Positions 60,832 to 64,000 of a stretch of 64,000 nucleotides of DNA are shown here, piece by piece (position 1 is the stretch's first letter; every line of letters starts with the position of its first letter). The stretch comes from Nageia nagi (lineage: Eukaryota > Pinophyta). The position numbers and the translations under genes are program-made. Where the stretch lies: NCBI GenBank assembly GCA_050084985.1, contig JBITNC010000002.1, positions 19,716,001-19,780,000 on the forward strand. Reading direction: 5' to 3'. A model generated the notes under the pieces. That model was not told the DNA's origin. It saw only the letters and a list, made by a program, of their open reading frames with translations, and made no database searches.

Positions 60832-61576
60832 TGTAGATGCCTAAAAATAATTTATTATATATTTAATAAATCATATTTAAATTTCTTAAATGATTTAATG
60901 CAATATTACATATATCAAAATAAAAAGATGTTATAGTGCAATGCCATGTGTTATATTAAATGCTATATCATATATCATGGGTTTTATTTTAAAGTATATT
61001 GAATATACTAATGATTATATTATTACATGAGTTCGATATTCACTCCTTTATATATCTTTTTTAGGCGATATAAATGCATGAATAGGTTGATCTCCAGACA
61101 TTGAAACTCTTTTTACATTGATAAAGAACTTTGATAGGTGGTTATCAACTATAATTCTACCTATCTTGAGAATTTGTTATACTTTGAGTTTTGGAATTTT
61201 TATCTTTGGTGCAAATCATAATTTGACACATTACACACAATTAGTGGCATGCTTCTCCTATGTTGATAGCAGTGTGCTTATCTCAGGCTATCAATTGCTT
61301 GCATCTTCTAGATTGAGGGTTTTGGGCTTGGGTGGTTGAGCTATTGGTTCATACACATGAAGATTAGCTTTGAGCTCACCAAGAGTTTGATCCCAATCCT
61401 CTAAATATTCATTGCTATCTACTTTTAAGGATTTTACACACACATCATATCAGGTGCATGTTTTTCATGTATATCTATTACGATCAGATATAGTGTTTAT
61501 TTTATATTTAATTATATATTGTAGACCATTTATTTAATTATGTTTATTCATATATTTGCACAATTTAGAGTCTACA
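60832..61576 (+). repeat. Element G2, 5' LTR
   Basis: 745 bases with the canonical inverted ends tgtaga and tctaca. Box gatataaa at 61067-61074. Confidence 0.93.
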
Positions 61577-61592
61577 TTTTGGTGAACCCCAA
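61577..61592 (+). promoter_or_regulatory. Primer-binding site of G2
   Basis: ttttggtgaaccccaa directly follows the LTR end tctaca. The TGG starts at 61580. The tRNA was not identified. Confidence 0.7.
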
Positions 61593-62216
61593 TGTATCCT
61601 ACAAACCCTAGAATTATTCATTTTAGGACATCACTTTTTCTTAGGAGTCTTACATTAGAAACCCTTCATTTTGTTTTCCTTTTGATTGAGTTAATTTTCT
61701 TCAAATTTAGAAACTTTTATTGCTTACAATAAATTTTATTTTTTTGAAAAAATGTCACTATAAAAACTTAGTTTTTGGAGGTCATTTATTCAATTTGGTA
61801 GGATCTAACATTACAAAAATTTATCCAAACTATAGATAAATATAATTAGGGAATTTTTCTAAGTCTAGATTTGCATATTATTAGTGATTTTAAAAACATT
61901 TTTACAAAAAAATGTTACATTGAAAAATCATAAAATTTGAAAATATTTTGCAACTATTTGGTGATTTGTTTCATGATCAAAACTTGCCAAAACTATAGGT
62001 CATCATAGTAGGTAACCTTTTGAGATTAATTTAAGCTTATTGCATGCTTTTTTATCAAGATTTCTCAAGATTTTCATATGAAAATGTTTTTGCACACAAA
62101 ATTGAATTTTAAAAGTTATTTTCTTGCATTTTAGCATAGATACTATAACTACATGTCATTTTCTTAAATATTGGAATATAATAAGTAATTTATTTTCATC
62201 TTCTTCTAAATAAGGA

Positions 62217-63060
62217 ATGTCTAAGGATATGGATGTTTTGCAAAATAAAAATAGAAAATCTTATGATGAAATGAGTTTATCACATTCATGCTTGACTACT
62301 GTAAATGATGATGTGCAAAATGATATGTCAATCATAGAAAATAAATTACATGATAATAATAGTGATGATGATGATGATTATATGGCTAAATTTAATTATG
62401 ATGCATATTTAAATATTGAAGTTATGGATAACTATGAAATGTATGATATTGCATTTGAAAATTTGACATGTCAAGATCAAATTAAGAAAATAAAGAGCAT
62501 ATGTTAGCCAATCCTTCTTTGATGTTAGGAATTTATAATGATCTTGACTTGAAAGAAAAATACCATACATTTTTAAGGAAAGAATTAGATACATTGTTAG
62601 AAGATCCATATGCAAGACAATATTGTACATGCAAAAGTTTGAGAAAGAAAACACATAAAAGTACCAACATAATCAAACACCTCAAATGAAACCACAACCT
62701 AGACTACAATCTCAGGAAACTTTGAAAATACAAGATGCCCACATTATAGAAAAACCTAAACAAGATGCCCATAATTGTTCCTCAACACCGGATCAAGAGG
62801 CCCCCAAATTTGAGATGTTTAGTGGAAATAAACCAAGGCTTATTATGAGATATCTAATGAAAAAATATATATTCATTCCATTAGAAAAGCCAATAGAATA
62901 TGTTCCAATTGGAAATTAGAATACTTATTACACTTATCATCAAAGAAAGGGTCACTCTAAAAATTCTTGTAATGATTTGAAAGTTGTAATTTTGGACCAC
63001 ATTGTACAAGGGAAATATGAGATTCATTAGCATACTCCAAATATGGATATTGTAGATGGA
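62217..63060 (+). pseudogene. gag: Element G2 acidic Gag-like protein, frame-shifted
   Basis: From ATG 62217 the frame reads KSYDEMSLSHSC, an Asn/Asp-rich part with five Asp, and MDNYEMYDIAFENLT. It then breaks at about 62490, where one T present in G1 is missing. The next frame (from 62501) continues LANPSLMLGIYNDLDLKEKY and LDTLLEDPYARQYC, and a third block (62686-62919) gives AHNCSSTPDQEAPKFEMF. The knuckle near 62930-62975 reads YYTYHQRKGHSKNSC, first Cys lost. An in-frame TAA lies just before 62217, where G1 has CAA, so the true start is upstream as in G1. Confidence 0.8.
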
Positions 63061-64000
63061 ATTGCAAAATTTTAGGATAAATATGATGAGGAATCATACC
63101 ATTAACATCATGCCATAATTCTTGAAGATCGCTAGCAATGTGAAAATAGTAATGGAAATGATGGTTCTTACTCTATTAGTCAACAAAGCATAAGAAAATT
63201 TTGAGTTTAGTCAAATCTAGTTGAGATTTGGTTACAAGAATATAAAATAATAAAAGGTTAGCCTTTTGAAAGGTATCAATTTAAGATTTCACTCCTTAAT
63301 AGTGATCATAAATAAAAACATTTGACACACAAGTCCATAAACACAATGTGAAATTATTGATCTTATGGAGAGAGTAGCAACCCAAGGTATAAAAAATGCA
63401 ATGGATAATTTATACAAAGAAGGTCAATTTATCATAGAAAAATATGCTAAATTATATGATGGTGGTTCCAACACCCTCTAGTGTACTATAATTTCTAAAT
63501 TTTTCATATTATATAGATTGCATAGTATGAGATAGTCCATTACATGCATTTGATTAACATGGCAAATTTTATCAAGTTTTTAATCATGCTATCTTCGCAT
63601 CTTCATCTTTTTAATCATGTTATTTTGCTTCCTATTTTCTCTTTCATATTTTCATCCTCATCATTTCATCAAGTCTTCTTCTTTCATCAAATATTTTTCT
63701 TATATTTATCTCTCATCAAGGTTCTCAAATTTGCCATGCTAATCAAATGTCTCATGTATAAGGTAGTCTTATTTCTAGTCATTATATTTCATATTCATTG
63801 CATTTCATAAAAAAAATATTAAATAATAAAAATAAATATGAGATATTAGGGCAAATTTGATATATACTTGACTAGCGGCAATTTTAGTTTCAACTAGGGT
63901 ATGATTGAAATCAGATATTGAAAATCAAAAGGTAGAAATTCATAATTTAGAATCAAAACATGCAAAAATTGCCCATTCTTGGGGCATGAAGGTAAGTATA
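63061..64000 (+). other. Element G2 3' region, non-coding
   Basis: Collinear with G1 44241-45160. A short coding-like echo near 63350-63440 (IDLMERVATQGI; in G1 IDLIKRVATQGIENTL near 44475) suggests the Gag frame once extended further. No polymerase motif. Confidence 0.7.

Larger units (their letters stand above)
60832..64000 (+). mobile_element. Element G2, second copy of the gag-only family, incomplete
   Basis: 5' LTR, primer site, Gag and the start of the 3' region are collinear with G1. The window ends before the 3' LTR. By comparison with G1 the rest should hold about 1.5-2.5 kb more. Interior homology to G1 extends to the last bases (gcccattcttggggcatgaa versus acccattcttaaggactgaa at 45102). 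Confidence 0.88.

Overview
The window is repeat-rich land-plant nuclear DNA. It is strongly AT-rich and contains no intact host gene, rRNA, tRNA, CRISPR array or bacterial-type operon. Nearly everything recognisable is LTR retrotransposon: Ty1/copia pol, Ty3/gypsy pol, and several gag-bearing families of the plant Tat type (CX2HX4HX4C-like knuckles, a second RNase H domain). The one host-derived piece seen is a pentatricopeptide-repeat (PPR) gene fragment, a family greatly expanded in land plants. Old, decayed, nested elements with no genes over 64 kb suggest a very large plant genome such as a gymnosperm. That last step is inference.

Layout. 1-3400: a minus-strand Ty1/copia pol remnant behind a promoter-like fragment. 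5.5-6.3 kb: a minus-strand gag remnant. 9.6-12.3 kb: a plus-strand Ty3/gypsy pol remnant (protease to integrase). 13.1-14.6 kb: a minus-strand Tat-type gag remnant. 15269-29480: element L, a small element with 0.6-kb LTRs, whose right LTR is split by element T (16979-29243, 12.3 kb). Both have perfect 5-bp target duplications (GTAAG for L, AGTGG for T). T carries one 1,307-codon gag-protease frame broken only by five stop codons, and no reverse transcriptase or integrase. 30.2-32.1 kb: another gag remnant.

33812-50195: two head-to-tail copies of element U. It has about 1.3-kb LTRs, a gag, and a long coiled-coil-containing reading frame (ORF-A) that I do not recognise. The second U copy is interrupted by element G1 (41706-47141), a gag-only element with an acidic Gag. 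50196-57821: element K, a complete-ended Tat-type element (737-bp LTRs, ATTAT duplication) whose integrase core is missing. Its reverse transcriptase is interrupted by another LTR fragment that contains the PPR piece. 60460-60831: the start of a K-like LTR, cut by G2 (60832 to beyond the window end), a second copy of the G family.

How the parts relate. T, U, G1 and L are apparently non-autonomous. They keep LTRs, primer-binding and polypurine sites, and in T, U and G a gag, but no polymerase. They would have needed enzymes supplied in trans. K and the 9.6-kb gypsy remnant show the type of enzyme set that could supply them. The unusual content is the gag-only families, the unknown ORF-A, the repeat-module array in the 3' part of T, and the LTR with a captured PPR fragment.
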